The notes under the pieces were generated by a model that searched no databases, was not told the DNA's origin, and saw nothing but the letters and a program-made list of their open reading frames with translations. 64,000 bases of DNA from M3007 sp041741155 (GTDB taxonomy: Bacteria; Bacteroidota; Bacteroidia; Chitinophagales; Saprospiraceae). This document shows, one piece after another, positions 54,808-63,482 of the stretch (position 1 is the stretch's first letter; every line of letters starts with the position of its first letter). The position numbers and the translations under genes are program-made. The DNA is taken from assembly GCA_041741155.1 (NCBI GenBank), contig JBGSKO010000154.1, positions 62,001 to 126,000 of the forward strand, read 5' to 3'.

Positions 54808-55527
54808 ATGAAAAAAATTACGCTCGCCATTTTGCTACTCGCCACGCCGCTGTTTTTCGGCTCCTGCGATGTACTCCAACAAATTGCCACAGAAACCCTG
54901 AATGAGCCTACCTCCACCGAAGTTGGACAAGGACTGAAAGACGCGCTCGGCAAGGGCGTTTCCTCGGGTGTGACGACGCTCTCTGCCCGCGACGGCTATT
55001 TCAAAAGTGTTTACAAAATACTGCTGCCGGCAGAGGCCCGCACGGTGACGGACAAACTCAAAGTCGTACCCGGGTTTACCAATCTGGAAAACGAACTGCT
55101 CGAAAAAATCAACCGCGGCGCCGAAGATGCCGCCAAGGAGGCCGGTCCGATTTTTATGTCGGCCATTCGGGCGATGACCTTCAAAGACGCCGTCAACATC
55201 CTCATGGGCGCCGACAACGCCGCCACAACGTACCTGCACAAAACAACGTACCAGCAACTCTACACGAGTTTTAACCCCAAAATCGTGGGCTCGTTAGACA
55301 AAATCGGTGCGAACAATCTCTGGAAAAAAGCCGCCGATGCCTACAACAAAATCCCGTTGGTGAGCAAAGTAAACTCCAACCTCGGCGACTACGTGACGAC
55401 CGAGGCGCTCAAGGGACTGTTCTCCAAAGTGGAAGAAGAGGAAAAAAACATTCGCCGCAACCCGATTGCCCGGACGTCCGCCCTGCTGAAAAAAGTATTT
55501 GCAAAACAAGACACCAACCGGAAATAG
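54808..55527 (+). CDS. DUF4197 family lipoprotein
   Basis: The 239-residue product has a lipoprotein signal with Cys20 (LLATPLFFGSCD), then the DUF4197 domain over nearly all the rest: GLKDALGKGVSSGV, DGYFKSVYKILLP, INRGAEDAAKEAGPIF and ILMGADNAATTYL. The family is widespread in Gram-negative bacteria and has no settled function. It is followed 83 bp later by a close paralogue in the same direction and probably cotranscribed with it. The lipid anchor should place it on the inner face of the outer membrane or outer face of the inner membrane. Confidence 0.88.
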   Translation: MKKITLAILLLATPLFFGSCDVLQQIATETLNEPTSTEVGQGLKDALGKGVSSGVTTLSARDGYFKSVYKILLPAEARTVTDKLKVVPGFTNLENELLEKINRGAEDAAKEAGPIFMSAIRAMTFKDAVNILMGADNAATTYLHKTTYQQLYTSFNPKIVGSLDKIGANNLWKKAADAYNKIPLVSKVNSNLGDYVTTEALKGLFSKVEEEEKNIRRNPIARTSALLKKVFAKQDTNRK

Positions 55528-55553
55528 TCTGTTGGCAAATACGGTGTAAAAAT

Positions 55554-55598
55554 CGAATCAATCGAACCAATCGAATCAATCGAATCAATCGAATCAAT
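55554..55598. repeat. Five-copy 9-bp tandem repeat before the second DUF4197 gene
   Basis: CGAATCAAT occurs five times, the second copy with one T to C change, ending 12 bp before the ATG at 55611. It matches the array in the hppA leader in unit, copy number and orientation to the gene. Confidence 0.9.
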
Positions 55599-55610
55599 TA
55601 AATAAATGCT

Positions 55611-56351
55611 ATGAAAAAATTTGCAAGTACCCTGTTCCTTTTCAGCCTGCTTCTGAGCACCGTTACCGCACAAAACCTGAAAAACCTGACCAAAGGCGCC
55701 AAGGATTTGCTCGGTGGCGACAAGACCGAACTCAGCACTGCCGAAATTGGCAAGGGCCTCAAGGACGCCCTGTCCAAAGGCGTTGAAAAAGGGGTGAACG
55801 AACTGTCTTCTGCCGACGGCTATTTCAAAAGTATGTACAAAATCCTGCTGCCCGAGGAAGCGCAAAAAGTGACAACACGCCTCAAATCCGTACCCGGTTT
55901 TGCCAATGTGGAGGCCGACCTGATCGAAAAAATGAACCGGGGCGCCGAAAAGGCAGCCAAAGAGGCCGGTCCGATTTTCGCCGGCGCTATCACAAGCATG
56001 ACCATTCAGGATGCCATGGATATTCTGATGGGCGCCGATAACTCGGCCACGACCTACCTGCGCAAATCCACGTTCCAACAGTTGTACGACAAGTTCAATC
56101 CGGTCATCGTGAAAGCACTCGACGAGATCGGCGCGAACGAACTCTGGAAAAACGCGGCCACCGCCTACAACAAATTCCCCATGGTGACCAAGGTTAACAG
56201 CGACCTCGACGACCACGTGACAACCAAAGCGCTGGATGGGCTGTTTGGTAAAATCCAGGAAGAAGAAAAAACCATTCGCCGAAATCCGGTTTCGCGGACA
56301 TCCGACTTGCTGAAAAAAGTATTTGCAAAGCAGGACAACAACCGGAAATAG
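55611..56351 (+). CDS. DUF4197 family secreted protein (paralogue)
   Basis: The 246-residue product has a signal peptide (FASTLFLFSLLLSTVTAQ) without a lipobox Cys and the same DUF4197 core as its neighbour: GLKDALSKGVEKGVNEL, DGYFKSMYKILLP, MNRGAEKAAKEAGPIF, ILMGADNSATTYLRKS. Both end in ARTS/SRTS, LLKKVFAKQD and NRK. The pair therefore arose by tandem duplication, and this copy is expected to be soluble in the periplasm while the first is lipid anchored. A 9-bp repeat array precedes the start. Confidence 0.88.
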   Translation: MKKFASTLFLFSLLLSTVTAQNLKNLTKGAKDLLGGDKTELSTAEIGKGLKDALSKGVEKGVNELSSADGYFKSMYKILLPEEAQKVTTRLKSVPGFANVEADLIEKMNRGAEKAAKEAGPIFAGAITSMTIQDAMDILMGADNSATTYLRKSTFQQLYDKFNPVIVKALDEIGANELWKNAATAYNKFPMVTKVNSDLDDHVTTKALDGLFGKIQEEEKTIRRNPVSRTSDLLKKVFAKQDNNRK

Positions 56352-56532
56352 TACATTCGCAGTAAGAGGTCGAGCAGCTCGAAGGCGCGGACATCCGTTG
56401 AAAAAACAAATTTTTGTTTAAGTATTTTACCTATAAATACCGTTATTTCATAAACAATATGATTTCTTCGGGCGTTTCAGATGCCTAAACAACTACACAC
56501 CGTTCGTTTTTTCACGTTTCCAATCTTACAGC

Positions 56533-57231
56533 ATGCTCGACCTTTTGCATAACGACCACCAACACGCCGCTTTTTCCGACTCTGACGATACCAGTGACCT
56601 GCACATTTCTGAATCCATGGACACCCCGATGCACGCCCGCGCTTTTGACCTGAGTGATGCTGAAAAAGTAGCCCGCATCTCGGATCACTTTGCCGAGATC
56701 ATGGAAATTCTCGGATTGGACCTGACCGATGACAGCTTGCGCGCCACGCCCCGGCGGGTAGCCAAGATGTACGTGCAGGAAATTTTCCGCGGCCTGAACC
56801 CGGCCAACAAGCCGGCAGCTACTACTTTCGAAAACAAATACCAGTACCGCCGCCTGGTCATCGAGCGCAACATACCCTTGCAGAGCACCTGCGAGCACCA
56901 CTTCCAGCCCATTTTCGGTGTGGCCCACGTGTCCTACATCCCCAACGGGAAGGTAATTGGCTTGTCAAAGCTGAACCGGATCGTGGATTTTTACGCCCGG
57001 CGCCCGCAAGTACAGGAGCGCCTGACCATGCAAATTGCCGAAGAACTCAAGCGCACCTTGCACACCGAAGACGTGGCTGTTTACCTCGATGCAAAACACA
57101 TGTGCGTACAAGCCCGCGGCGTAGAACACCACGGCGCCAGCACCATCACGGCCGAGTACTCCGGAAAATTTCTCAACGAGGATACAAAACGCGAGTTTTT
57201 GCTCGCGATAAATTCCAAAATGCCGGACTGA
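56533..57231 (+). CDS. folE: GTP cyclohydrolase I
   Basis: The 232-residue enzyme converts GTP to dihydroneopterin triphosphate, the first step of folate (and tetrahydrobiopterin-type) synthesis. The zinc site is complete: Cys120 and His123 in STCEHHFQP, and Cys191 in HMCVQARGVEH. About 40 N-terminal residues before AFDLSDAEKV are not conserved, and Met30 (MDTPMHARAF) could be an alternative start. A strong bidirectional terminator separates it from the convergent superoxide dismutase gene. No folate genes are adjacent. Confidence 0.93.
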   Translation: MLDLLHNDHQHAAFSDSDDTSDLHISESMDTPMHARAFDLSDAEKVARISDHFAEIMEILGLDLTDDSLRATPRRVAKMYVQEIFRGLNPANKPAATTFENKYQYRRLVIERNIPLQSTCEHHFQPIFGVAHVSYIPNGKVIGLSKLNRIVDFYARRPQVQERLTMQIAEELKRTLHTEDVAVYLDAKHMCVQARGVEHHGASTITAEYSGKFLNEDTKREFLLAINSKMPD

Positions 57232-57275
57232 TCGTCGAGATACCAGGATTTTGCTTAGATTCCACATCAAAAAAA

Positions 57276-57310
57276 GCCCGGCGCGCAAATCTGCGAGCCG
57301 GGCGTTTTTT
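57276..57310. terminator. Bidirectional terminator between folE and the superoxide dismutase gene
   Basis: GCCCGGC (57276-57282) pairs with GCCGGGC (57297-57303); six Ts follow on the plus strand (57305-57310) and a run of seven As precedes it, giving a T run for the opposite strand. Confidence 0.85.
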
Positions 57311-57330
57311 GTAAAAATCACTGCTGCGGA

Positions 57331-57939
57331 TTACTTCGCAGCGGCATAGCGACGAGCCACTTCGTCCCAGTTGACCACGTTCCACCACGCGGTGACGTAG
57401 TCGGGGCGGCGGTTTTGGTAGTGCAGGTAGTAGGCGTGTTCCCACACATCCACGCCGAGAATCGGCTGGCCGGGTTTTTCGGCGATATCCATCAGCGGAT
57501 TGTCCTGGTTGGGTGTGCTGGTGATGAACAGGTTGCCGTCTTCGCCGACGCAGAGCCATGCCCAGCCGGAACCGAAGCGGGTGGCTGCAGCAGCAGCAAA
57601 TTGTTTTTTGAATTCATCGAACGAGCCGAACGTCTTGTCTATGTCGGCAGCCAGGTCGCCACCGGGGGTGCCGCCGGCATTGGGGGCCATGATGGACCAG
57701 AAAAACGTGTGGTTCCAGTGGCCACCGCCGTTGTTGCGCACGGCTGCAGACTGGGTGGAAATCGTGGACAGGAGTTGCTCCAGGGTTTTGCCTTCGTGTT
57801 CGGTACCTTGCACGGCGGCATTCAGGTTGTTTACATAGGCTGCATGGTGCTTTCCATGGTGAATTTCCATGGTACGGGCATCAATATGCGGTTCGAGCGC
57901 AGCAGGGGCGTAGGATAAGTCCGGAAGTGTAAATGCCAT
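57331..57939 (-). CDS. Superoxide dismutase, Fe/Mn type
   Basis: The 202-residue enzyme removes superoxide. The metal ligands are present: His27 (MEIHHGKHH), His77 (HWNHTFFW), Asp164 and His168 (DVWEHAYYLHY). The segment GGGHWNH and the acidic surroundings resemble Mn or cambialistic forms more than classic Fe types, but metal choice cannot be settled from sequence alone, so no symbol is given. No signal peptide is seen. The ATG at 57939 gives the family start MAFTLPDLSY. A TACCTTTG box lies about 55 bp upstream. Confidence 0.93.
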   Translation of the reverse strand: MAFTLPDLSYAPAALEPHIDARTMEIHHGKHHAAYVNNLNAAVQGTEHEGKTLEQLLSTISTQSAAVRNNGGGHWNHTFFWSIMAPNAGGTPGGDLAADIDKTFGSFDEFKKQFAAAAATRFGSGWAWLCVGEDGNLFITSTPNQDNPLMDIAEKPGQPILGVDVWEHAYYLHYQNRRPDYVTAWWNVVNWDEVARRYAAAK

Positions 57940-57993
57940 TGTTGTATTGGTTTTGTCTTTTTGTGAAATGAAAATCTGTTTTTTCAACAAAGC

Positions 57994-58001
57994 CAAAGGT
58001 A
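57994..58001 (-). promoter_or_regulatory. Candidate -7 box of the superoxide dismutase gene
   Basis: TACCTTTG on the minus strand, matching TAnnTTTG and the purF box exactly. No good -33 TTG is seen, so confidence is limited. Confidence 0.4.
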
Positions 58002-58032
58002 AGAAGTTCAGCGCCGGCACCTTAAAAGATCA

Positions 58033-58064
58033 GCGCCCGATGTTCTCCTTTGAACACCGGGCGC
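58033..58064. terminator. Strong hairpin upstream of the superoxide dismutase gene
   Basis: GCGCCCG-A-TGTTC (58033-58045) pairs with GAACA-C-CGGGCGC (58052-58064) with one mismatch and a 6-base loop. On the minus strand four Ts follow a few bases later. It probably ends the histidine kinase transcript before the superoxide dismutase promoter. Confidence 0.5.
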
Positions 58065-58418
58065 ATGATAATGTGAATAGTGTTTGTTTGCCTGCATCGC
58101 CGGATTACGTGTGTGCTGCTCGAAAGGCGATGCCGCTAAAGGGGGAGAATGATGCGGCAATTGCTGCCACGCGGAATAGTGCAATCGGGGGGCATTACAT
58201 TGGAACATGGGATGGCACTCGGGTACAGAGGACTTTAAGAAAAAAAATGTGGGGGGTAAAGAGGGCAAGCAAATGTTGTAATACGGTTTTTGTGATGCCC
58301 GGTACAAATGTAGAGCCGATTCCCGGGCGGCCAATCCGTGCAAACACCCGTTTTTTTATCAGGGAAAACCCCGAGTTATTGGCTATAGCCCCATCGGGGT
58401 ACATAAAACCGGACGGCC
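58065..58418. other. Intergenic region between superoxide dismutase and histidine kinase genes
   Basis: No convincing gene is seen in these 354 bp; short open frames lack starts, matches and sensible composition. A 7-bp inverted repeat, ACCCCGA (58368-58374) and TCGGGGT (58394-58400), lies 18 bp after the kinase stop and is followed on the minus strand by TTTCCC, a possible first terminator of that operon. Confidence 0.5.
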
Positions 58419-60221
58419 CTATGCCAACGGCACCGTGACCATGGTGCTGGCGCCCTGCCCTTTGGCCGCCTGGATACTCATTTCTCCGTGGATGAACTGC
58501 ACGCGCTGACTGAGGTTATCGGTACCCATACCCTTGATAATGTTTTTCGGGTCGTAGCCGATGCCGTTGTCCTCGACCAGGAGTACGAGTTCGTTCTCGG
58601 TACGGGTGAGTTGAACCAGGATTTCGGTGGACTGCGCGTGCTTGATGCTGTTTTGCAGCAGTTCCTGTACGATACGGTAGCAGTTCAGTGCGATGGTGTG
58701 GTCTATGCCGCTAAACTCGCCAAAGTGCTGGAAATCAATAACTGGCCCGCCTTCGCCCCGAAAACGCACGACGAGGTCGCGCACAGCCTTCATGAGACCA
58801 AACTGGTGCAGGGAGCCGGGTTGCAGGTTTCGGGATATCTGGCGGGTTTCGGCGATGGTATCGTTGAGCAGGTCTTTGATTTTGGAGAACTCCTCATTTT
58901 GGCCGAGGGCCGGCATTTTACCGGAAAGGTTTTCCAAACGCATTTTGGCCGCGGCGAGCAGTCCGCCGAGGCTGTCGTGTAAATCGGTTGCGATCCGTTT
59001 GCGCTCGCTTTCCTGGCCCTCCAGCATACTTTGCATGGATTCGAGGCGCAGGGTATCCTCCAGTTGCCGGATGGTTTGCTGGTTGATTTTTTCGTTTTGC
59101 TCGGCGATGACACGGTTGGTTGCCAGGCGGTGCCGGTAATCGCGCACCATAAAAAACAGGGCGAGAATGATGGCGCCGAAAAAGAGCAAGATGGCGTAGA
59201 AAAAATCGCGTTGCTGGCGCTTGGAAAGTTCTACGGCCGCCATTTCCTTGGACATTTCGGCTAACTGCCGGCTGCGTTCGCGTTCCCCGTACTGTGCAGC
59301 GAGCCGTTGCGAGGAAGCAATTCGGTCGCGACTGAGCAACGTATCGCCCAGCTCGATGTGGCGCGTGGCATATTCAAGCGCTTTGGGCAGGCTGTCGAGC
59401 AAGGTATAGGTGGCCGAGAGGTGGCGGTAGATATCGCGCCGCAAGGGGTCATACGCCGCCGAAATGGAGCGCTCGGCCCGTTTCAGGAACCGAAGGGCCA
59501 TGTAGTAGTCTCCAGCCTGTTTGTTCAGGGATCCGATTTGATATTCGGCGAGCGTAACGAGGTCCGGGCGACTACTTTGCTGCGCGAGTTCCAGGACGCG
59601 AAAGGCGAGAGAAATCGCATCGCGGTAGTTGCGCTCGCTTTGCAGGCGGGCGATGTCGTCGAGAAAAACAGTGATGAGCAGGAAGGTATCCTGAAGCATG
59701 AGGCCCTTATCCCGAAATGCCTTTTTCAACACGGATGCCTGAGCGGTATCGCCTTTCAATTGATACACCCGGGCCATTTGCGCGAGTACAAGCGTTTCCA
59801 GGCGTTTGTTTTGTGTCTTTCGGAAATAGTCCAGCGCTTCCTGTTGCATTTTTAGAGCCTCTTCGGCCATGCCGCGCTCGGGTAGCCGGGTAGCCAATTC
59901 GGCGCGTGCCCGATGGTAAGCGGTAGTATCATTAGCAGCCAAAAACAAATCCACACTGCGGGCGAGGTACTGGAATGCCGAGTCCCGGTTGAGTGTTTCC
60001 TGCTCCCGATAAATAGCCCATTTGTACCAGCCAAGCGCCTGTTTGCCGACGTCGCGCTGCTCAATGCCATCGGACAGCATCAGTTGGATTTGCTCGAAGG
60101 TGAGCCGCTCCTCAAATCCGGGCTGGCCCCACAGGGAAAACGGGGTTGCCGACAAGCAGACCCACAGCAGCATCCAACGGAGCGAAGCGCGGAGGCTGTT
60201 TGGTGTTGGTGTGTTTTTCAA
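58419..60221 (-). CDS. Sensor histidine kinase with TPR-like sensory region (two-component partner)
   Basis: The 600-residue product has a signal peptide (WMLLWVCLSATPFSLWG), a helical TPR-like periplasmic region (about 35-320), one membrane segment (about 335-358, FYAILLFFGAIILALFFMV), a HisKA_3 motif near residue 415 (RIATDLHDSLGG) and an HATPase domain with VEDNGIGYDPKN and GMGTDNLSQRV. It should phosphorylate the response regulator encoded just upstream. The start is probably TTG at 60221, overlapping the regulator stop as TTGA; the next ATG (60170) would remove the charged part of the signal peptide. Confidence 0.9.
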   Translation of the reverse strand: MKNTPTPNSLRASLRWMLLWVCLSATPFSLWGQPGFEERLTFEQIQLMLSDGIEQRDVGKQALGWYKWAIYREQETLNRDSAFQYLARSVDLFLAANDTTAYHRARAELATRLPERGMAEEALKMQQEALDYFRKTQNKRLETLVLAQMARVYQLKGDTAQASVLKKAFRDKGLMLQDTFLLITVFLDDIARLQSERNYRDAISLAFRVLELAQQSSRPDLVTLAEYQIGSLNKQAGDYYMALRFLKRAERSISAAYDPLRRDIYRHLSATYTLLDSLPKALEYATRHIELGDTLLSRDRIASSQRLAAQYGERERSRQLAEMSKEMAAVELSKRQQRDFFYAILLFFGAIILALFFMVRDYRHRLATNRVIAEQNEKINQQTIRQLEDTLRLESMQSMLEGQESERKRIATDLHDSLGGLLAAAKMRLENLSGKMPALGQNEEFSKIKDLLNDTIAETRQISRNLQPGSLHQFGLMKAVRDLVVRFRGEGGPVIDFQHFGEFSGIDHTIALNCYRIVQELLQNSIKHAQSTEILVQLTRTENELVLLVEDNGIGYDPKNIIKGMGTDNLSQRVQFIHGEMSIQAAKGQGASTMVTVPLA

Positions 60222-60862
60222 TCTTCTATGATCTTCCAGTGAAGGGCCGCTTTTACCAAACCGGCCGTATTTCGGGCGCCCAGCTTGGCCAGTAGTGCCG
60301 CGCGGTGGCTCTCCACCGTTTTTTCCGACAGAAACAATTGTGCCGCAATTTCCTGCGTGGTGCGTTCATCCATGATCAATTTCAGTACCTCGCGTTCCCG
60401 CCGACTGATTTTGGGCGGCTCCTTGGCCGTGCCACCCTTGCGTTCGCGCATCAGGCTTTGCATCATCGTGTCGGTCACTTCCTGCGAAAAGTACGTTTTG
60501 CCTTCTGCCAGGGCGTGAATAGCGGTGCAAAGCTCTTCGCGTCCCGTATTTTTCAGCACATACCCCTGGGCGCCCAGGCTGAGCATCGCGCTGATGTAAC
60601 TTTCATCATTGTGCATCGAAAGGGCCAAAATCTTCACTTCAGGACTTTCTGCCCGCAATTGTTTGCACACATCAAGTCCCGATTTGTCCGGCAGATTGAT
60701 ATCGAGCAACAATACATCGGGCCGCAATTCGAGCACTTGCTGGATGGTGTCCGCGGCATTGCGGGCGCGCCCGCACACCTCGAAGTCCGGCTCCCCGCTC
60801 AACATACTTTCGAGGCCTTCGGCAAACATAACGTGGTCGTCGGAAATGAATATTTTTATCAC
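60218..60862 (-). CDS. NarL/LuxR-type response regulator
   Basis: The 214-residue protein has a receiver domain with acidic pair Asp8-Asp9 and phosphoacceptor Asp54 (VLLLDINLPDKSG), Ser86-region LALSMHND and Lys105-region YVLKN, and a C-terminal LuxR helix-turn-helix (SRREREVLKLIMDERTTQEIA, then SEKTVESHRA). The start is taken as GTG at 60862 (coding MIKIFISDDH) because no ATG lies near the family start. It overlaps the downstream kinase gene. The divergent fumC gene is 253 bp away; regulated genes are unknown. Confidence 0.9.
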   Translation of the reverse strand: MIKIFISDDHVMFAEGLESMLSGEPDFEVCGRARNAADTIQQVLELRPDVLLLDINLPDKSGLDVCKQLRAESPEVKILALSMHNDESYISAMLSLGAQGYVLKNTGREELCTAIHALAEGKTYFSQEVTDTMMQSLMRERKGGTAKEPPKISRREREVLKLIMDERTTQEIAAQLFLSEKTVESHRAALLAKLGARNTAGLVKAALHWKIIED

Positions 60863-61057
60863 GGCGGATGGATTGTTTGACTGGTTTATGGGTTGACAGG
60901 GATTAGGAGGGGGCAAATTAGCTGCGATGCTGGCTCGCACACAATGCTGTTTCGAAGCAATGTACACCAATTGCCGCCAAATCTGATATTCTGCAAACGC
61001 TTTGCAGAAACAAACGCCAAATTTCTGCTTTTCTAAAGAACTGCCGGTACATCGCAC

Positions 61058-61065
61058 TAATTTTG
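61058..61065 (+). promoter_or_regulatory. Candidate -7 box of fumC
   Basis: TAATTTTG matches TAnnTTTG and ends 50 bp before the ATG at 61116. The -33 region is not clear. Confidence 0.4.
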
Positions 61066-61115
61066 CGCGAAAATCACCGGTCAACCAATTCACCACTCAA
61101 CAAATCCACCACGCA

Positions 61116-62510
61116 ATGACCTTTCGTACAGAAAAAGACACGATGGGCAAGGTGCAGGTACCTGCCGATGCCTATTGGGGCGCGCAAACGCAACGCTCCA
61201 TCGAAAATTTCAAAATAGCCCGCGACACCAATCGGATGCCGCTTGAGATCATCCGGGCGTTTGCCTACCTGAAAAAAGCCGCCGCGTTGACCAACTTCGA
61301 GGCCGGCGTTTTACCCAAAGAAAAATGCGACCTCATCGGTCGGGTTTGCGATGAAATCCTGACGGGCGCTCTGGACGATCAGTTTCCGCTCGTGGTATGG
61401 CAAACCGGCTCCGGCACGCAGAGCAACATGAACGCCAACGAGGTGATCGCCTACCGGGCCCACGTGCTCAACGGCGGTCAACTGACCGATGAACAAAAAT
61501 TCGTGCATCCGAACGACGATGTAAACAAGTCGCAGTCGTCCAACGACACCTTCCCGACGGCCATGCACATCTCCGCCTACAAAATGCTGGCGGAGGTGAC
61601 CATTCCGGGCATTGAAAAACTGCGGGATACGCTGAAGGCCAAGTCCGAAGCCTTTATGGATGTGGTAAAAATCGGCCGCACCCACTTCATGGACGCCACG
61701 CCGCTCACGCTGGGACAGGAATTTTCGGGCTATGCAGCCCAACTCGACCACGGTCTGCGGGCGATCCGCAATACGCTGGCTCACCTCAGCGAGCTGGCTC
61801 TGGGGGGCACCGCTGTTGGCACCGGCATCAATACCCCTCCGGGATACTCCGAAAATGTAGCCGGCCACATCGCTCAACTGACGGGCCTGCCTTTTTTGAC
61901 GGCGCCCAACAAATTTGAAGCCCTGGCTGCGCACGATGCTATTGTGGAAAGCCACGGCGCGCTGAAAACAGTAGCTGTCAGCCTTATGAAAATTGCCAAC
62001 GACATCCGGATGCTCTCGTCCGGCCCGCGTTCGGGTATCGGCGAAATCTATATTCCCGACAATGAGCCCGGCTCCTCCATCATGCCCGGCAAGGTGAATC
62101 CCACGCAGTGCGAAGCGCTCACGATGGTGGCCGCCCAGGTGATGGGCAACGATGTGGCCATCAATATCGGCGGTTCCATGGGCCACTTCGAACTTAACGT
62201 GTTCAAGCCGGTGATGATCTACAATTTCCTGCACTCGGCCCGTCTGATCGGGGAAGCCTGCGTGTCGTTCAACGACAAGTGCGCCATCGGTATTGAGCCG
62301 CTGCACGACAACATCCGCAAGCACGTGAACAATTCGCTCATGCTGGTGACGGCCCTCAATACCAAAATCGGGTACTACAAATCCGCCGAAATCGCACAAA
62401 AAGCACACAAGGAAGGGCTGACCCTCAAAGAATCCGCCCTCACGCTGGGCTACCTCACCTCCGAAGAATTCGATGCGTGGGTACGACCGGAAGATATGGT
62501 TGGGAAGTGA
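61116..62510 (+). CDS. fumC: Fumarate hydratase, class II
   Basis: The 464-residue enzyme interconverts fumarate and malate in the citric acid cycle. Family features are seen in order: KVQVPADAYWGAQTQRS near the start, TGSGTQSNMNANEV, SQSSNDTFPTAMH, GRTHFMDATPLTLGQE and the superfamily signature GSSIMPGKVNP near residue 318. Class II enzymes are iron-free homotetramers. The ATG at 61116 is chosen since the 38-residue upstream extension has no match and covers the promoter box. It is followed by a 216-bp repeat region and is convergent with upp. Confidence 0.95.
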   Translation: MTFRTEKDTMGKVQVPADAYWGAQTQRSIENFKIARDTNRMPLEIIRAFAYLKKAAALTNFEAGVLPKEKCDLIGRVCDEILTGALDDQFPLVVWQTGSGTQSNMNANEVIAYRAHVLNGGQLTDEQKFVHPNDDVNKSQSSNDTFPTAMHISAYKMLAEVTIPGIEKLRDTLKAKSEAFMDVVKIGRTHFMDATPLTLGQEFSGYAAQLDHGLRAIRNTLAHLSELALGGTAVGTGINTPPGYSENVAGHIAQLTGLPFLTAPNKFEALAAHDAIVESHGALKTVAVSLMKIANDIRMLSSGPRSGIGEIYIPDNEPGSSIMPGKVNPTQCEALTMVAAQVMGNDVAINIGGSMGHFELNVFKPVMIYNFLHSARLIGEACVSFNDKCAIGIEPLHDNIRKHVNNSLMLVTALNTKIGYYKSAEIAQKAHKEGLTLKESALTLGYLTSEEFDAWVRPEDMVGK

Positions 62511-62726
62511 GGTTAGGGGGTTTCTGGTTAGAAGGTTTCTGGTTAGAAGGTTTCTGTTAGAAGGTTAGAGGGTTTCTGGTTAGAAGGTTTCTGGTTGGAA
62601 GGTTAGAGGATTTCTGGTTGGGGGGGGGCTGGTTAGAAGGTTAGAGGGTTTCCGGTTGTCGTGTGCAACCAGAAACCCTCTAACCTTCTAACCAGAAACC
62701 TTCTAACCTTCTAACCTTTTCTAACC
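62511..62726. repeat. GGTTAGAAGG-type repeats with a long hairpin and a G9 tract
   Basis: Direct repeats of GGTTAGAAGGTTTCT and close variants fill about 62511-62660 on the plus strand, and their complement fills 62666-62726. Bases 62630-62658 and 62666-62694 are complementary over 29 bp with one mismatch and a 7-base loop. A run of nine Gs lies at 62620-62628. It separates the convergent fumC and upp genes and may end both transcripts. Confidence 0.85.
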
Positions 62727-63371
62727 CTAAGATTTGTCACCGTATGCCAAATCTCCCGCGTCGCCCAGTCCCGGCACGATATAGGCTTTGCCGGTGAGTT
62801 CGTCGTCAATGGCGCCGAGCCAGAGGTGGGCATTGGGGTATTGGCGTTGCACAGCTTCCACGCCGGCAGTGCTGGCAATAACCGCTGCGATGTGGATGAC
62901 CTTGGGGGTACCGTGGCGTTCGAGGTGCTTGAGCGCAAGGCAGAGGGAAGCGCCGGTGGCCAGCATGGGGTCGGCCAGGATGAGTACGGCGTCGTTGAGG
63001 TCGCCGCAGCTGACATATTCCAGTTGGATATCAAACGTGCCGTCTTTGTGCTGGCGGCGGTATGCGCTGATGAATGCGTTGTCGGCGTGGTCAAAATAGT
63101 TGAGCATACCCTGGTGGAAGGGCAGTCCGGCCCGCAGGATTGTGCCCAGCACGATACGGTCGGCGGACAGTTGCTCGGTGGCGATTCCGAGGGGTGTTTC
63201 CACCTCCACAGTTTCGTAGGTCAGCGTTTTGGAAATTTCGTAGGCCAGCACCTCACCCACCCGCTCGAGGTTCCGGCGGAAACGCAGGCGGTCTTTTTGC
63301 AGTTCGGCGTTGCGCAATTCGGCAACAAAACGGTTGGCTACGGAGTGTTGATTGGCTAAGTTCGTGAGCAT
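62727..63371 (-). CDS. upp: Uracil phosphoribosyltransferase
   Basis: The 214-residue enzyme salvages uracil to UMP using PRPP. The PRPP loop ILADPMLATGASL lies at about 130-142, the flexible-loop region LGTILRAGLPFHQGM at about 75-89, and the uracil-binding C terminus YIVPGLGDAGDLAYG is complete. The ATG at 63371 gives the usual length; a 29-residue upstream extension has no match. It is convergent with fumC and divergent from the choice-of-anchor L gene. Confidence 0.93.
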   Translation of the reverse strand: MLTNLANQHSVANRFVAELRNAELQKDRLRFRRNLERVGEVLAYEISKTLTYETVEVETPLGIATEQLSADRIVLGTILRAGLPFHQGMLNYFDHADNAFISAYRRQHKDGTFDIQLEYVSCGDLNDAVLILADPMLATGASLCLALKHLERHGTPKVIHIAAVIASTAGVEAVQRQYPNAHLWLGAIDDELTGKAYIVPGLGDAGDLAYGDKS

Positions 63372-63482
63372 TTTTTCTGTGTTTAGTCCCGTTGGGGCTA
63401 AGGTAGGGGGTTTTCTGGAAAAGCAGCGAAAGGTAAATTCGGGGCGTCTCTCTGCCATTGCGATACCACAACAAACAGCCGT

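Noticed and set aside
55389..56216. Minus-strand open frame containing an Ile-Asp-Ser repeat peptide
   Set aside because: The repeat peptide is only a translation of the 9-bp DNA array, and the frame is antisense to a DUF4197 gene.
57947..58438. 163-residue plus-strand open frame in the gap after the superoxide dismutase gene
   Set aside because: It runs through the promoter and hairpin of the neighbouring gene, has no signal or family match and odd composition.
61311..62408. 365-residue minus-strand open frame opposite fumC
   Set aside because: Antisense shadow of fumC, no domain and no promoter box.
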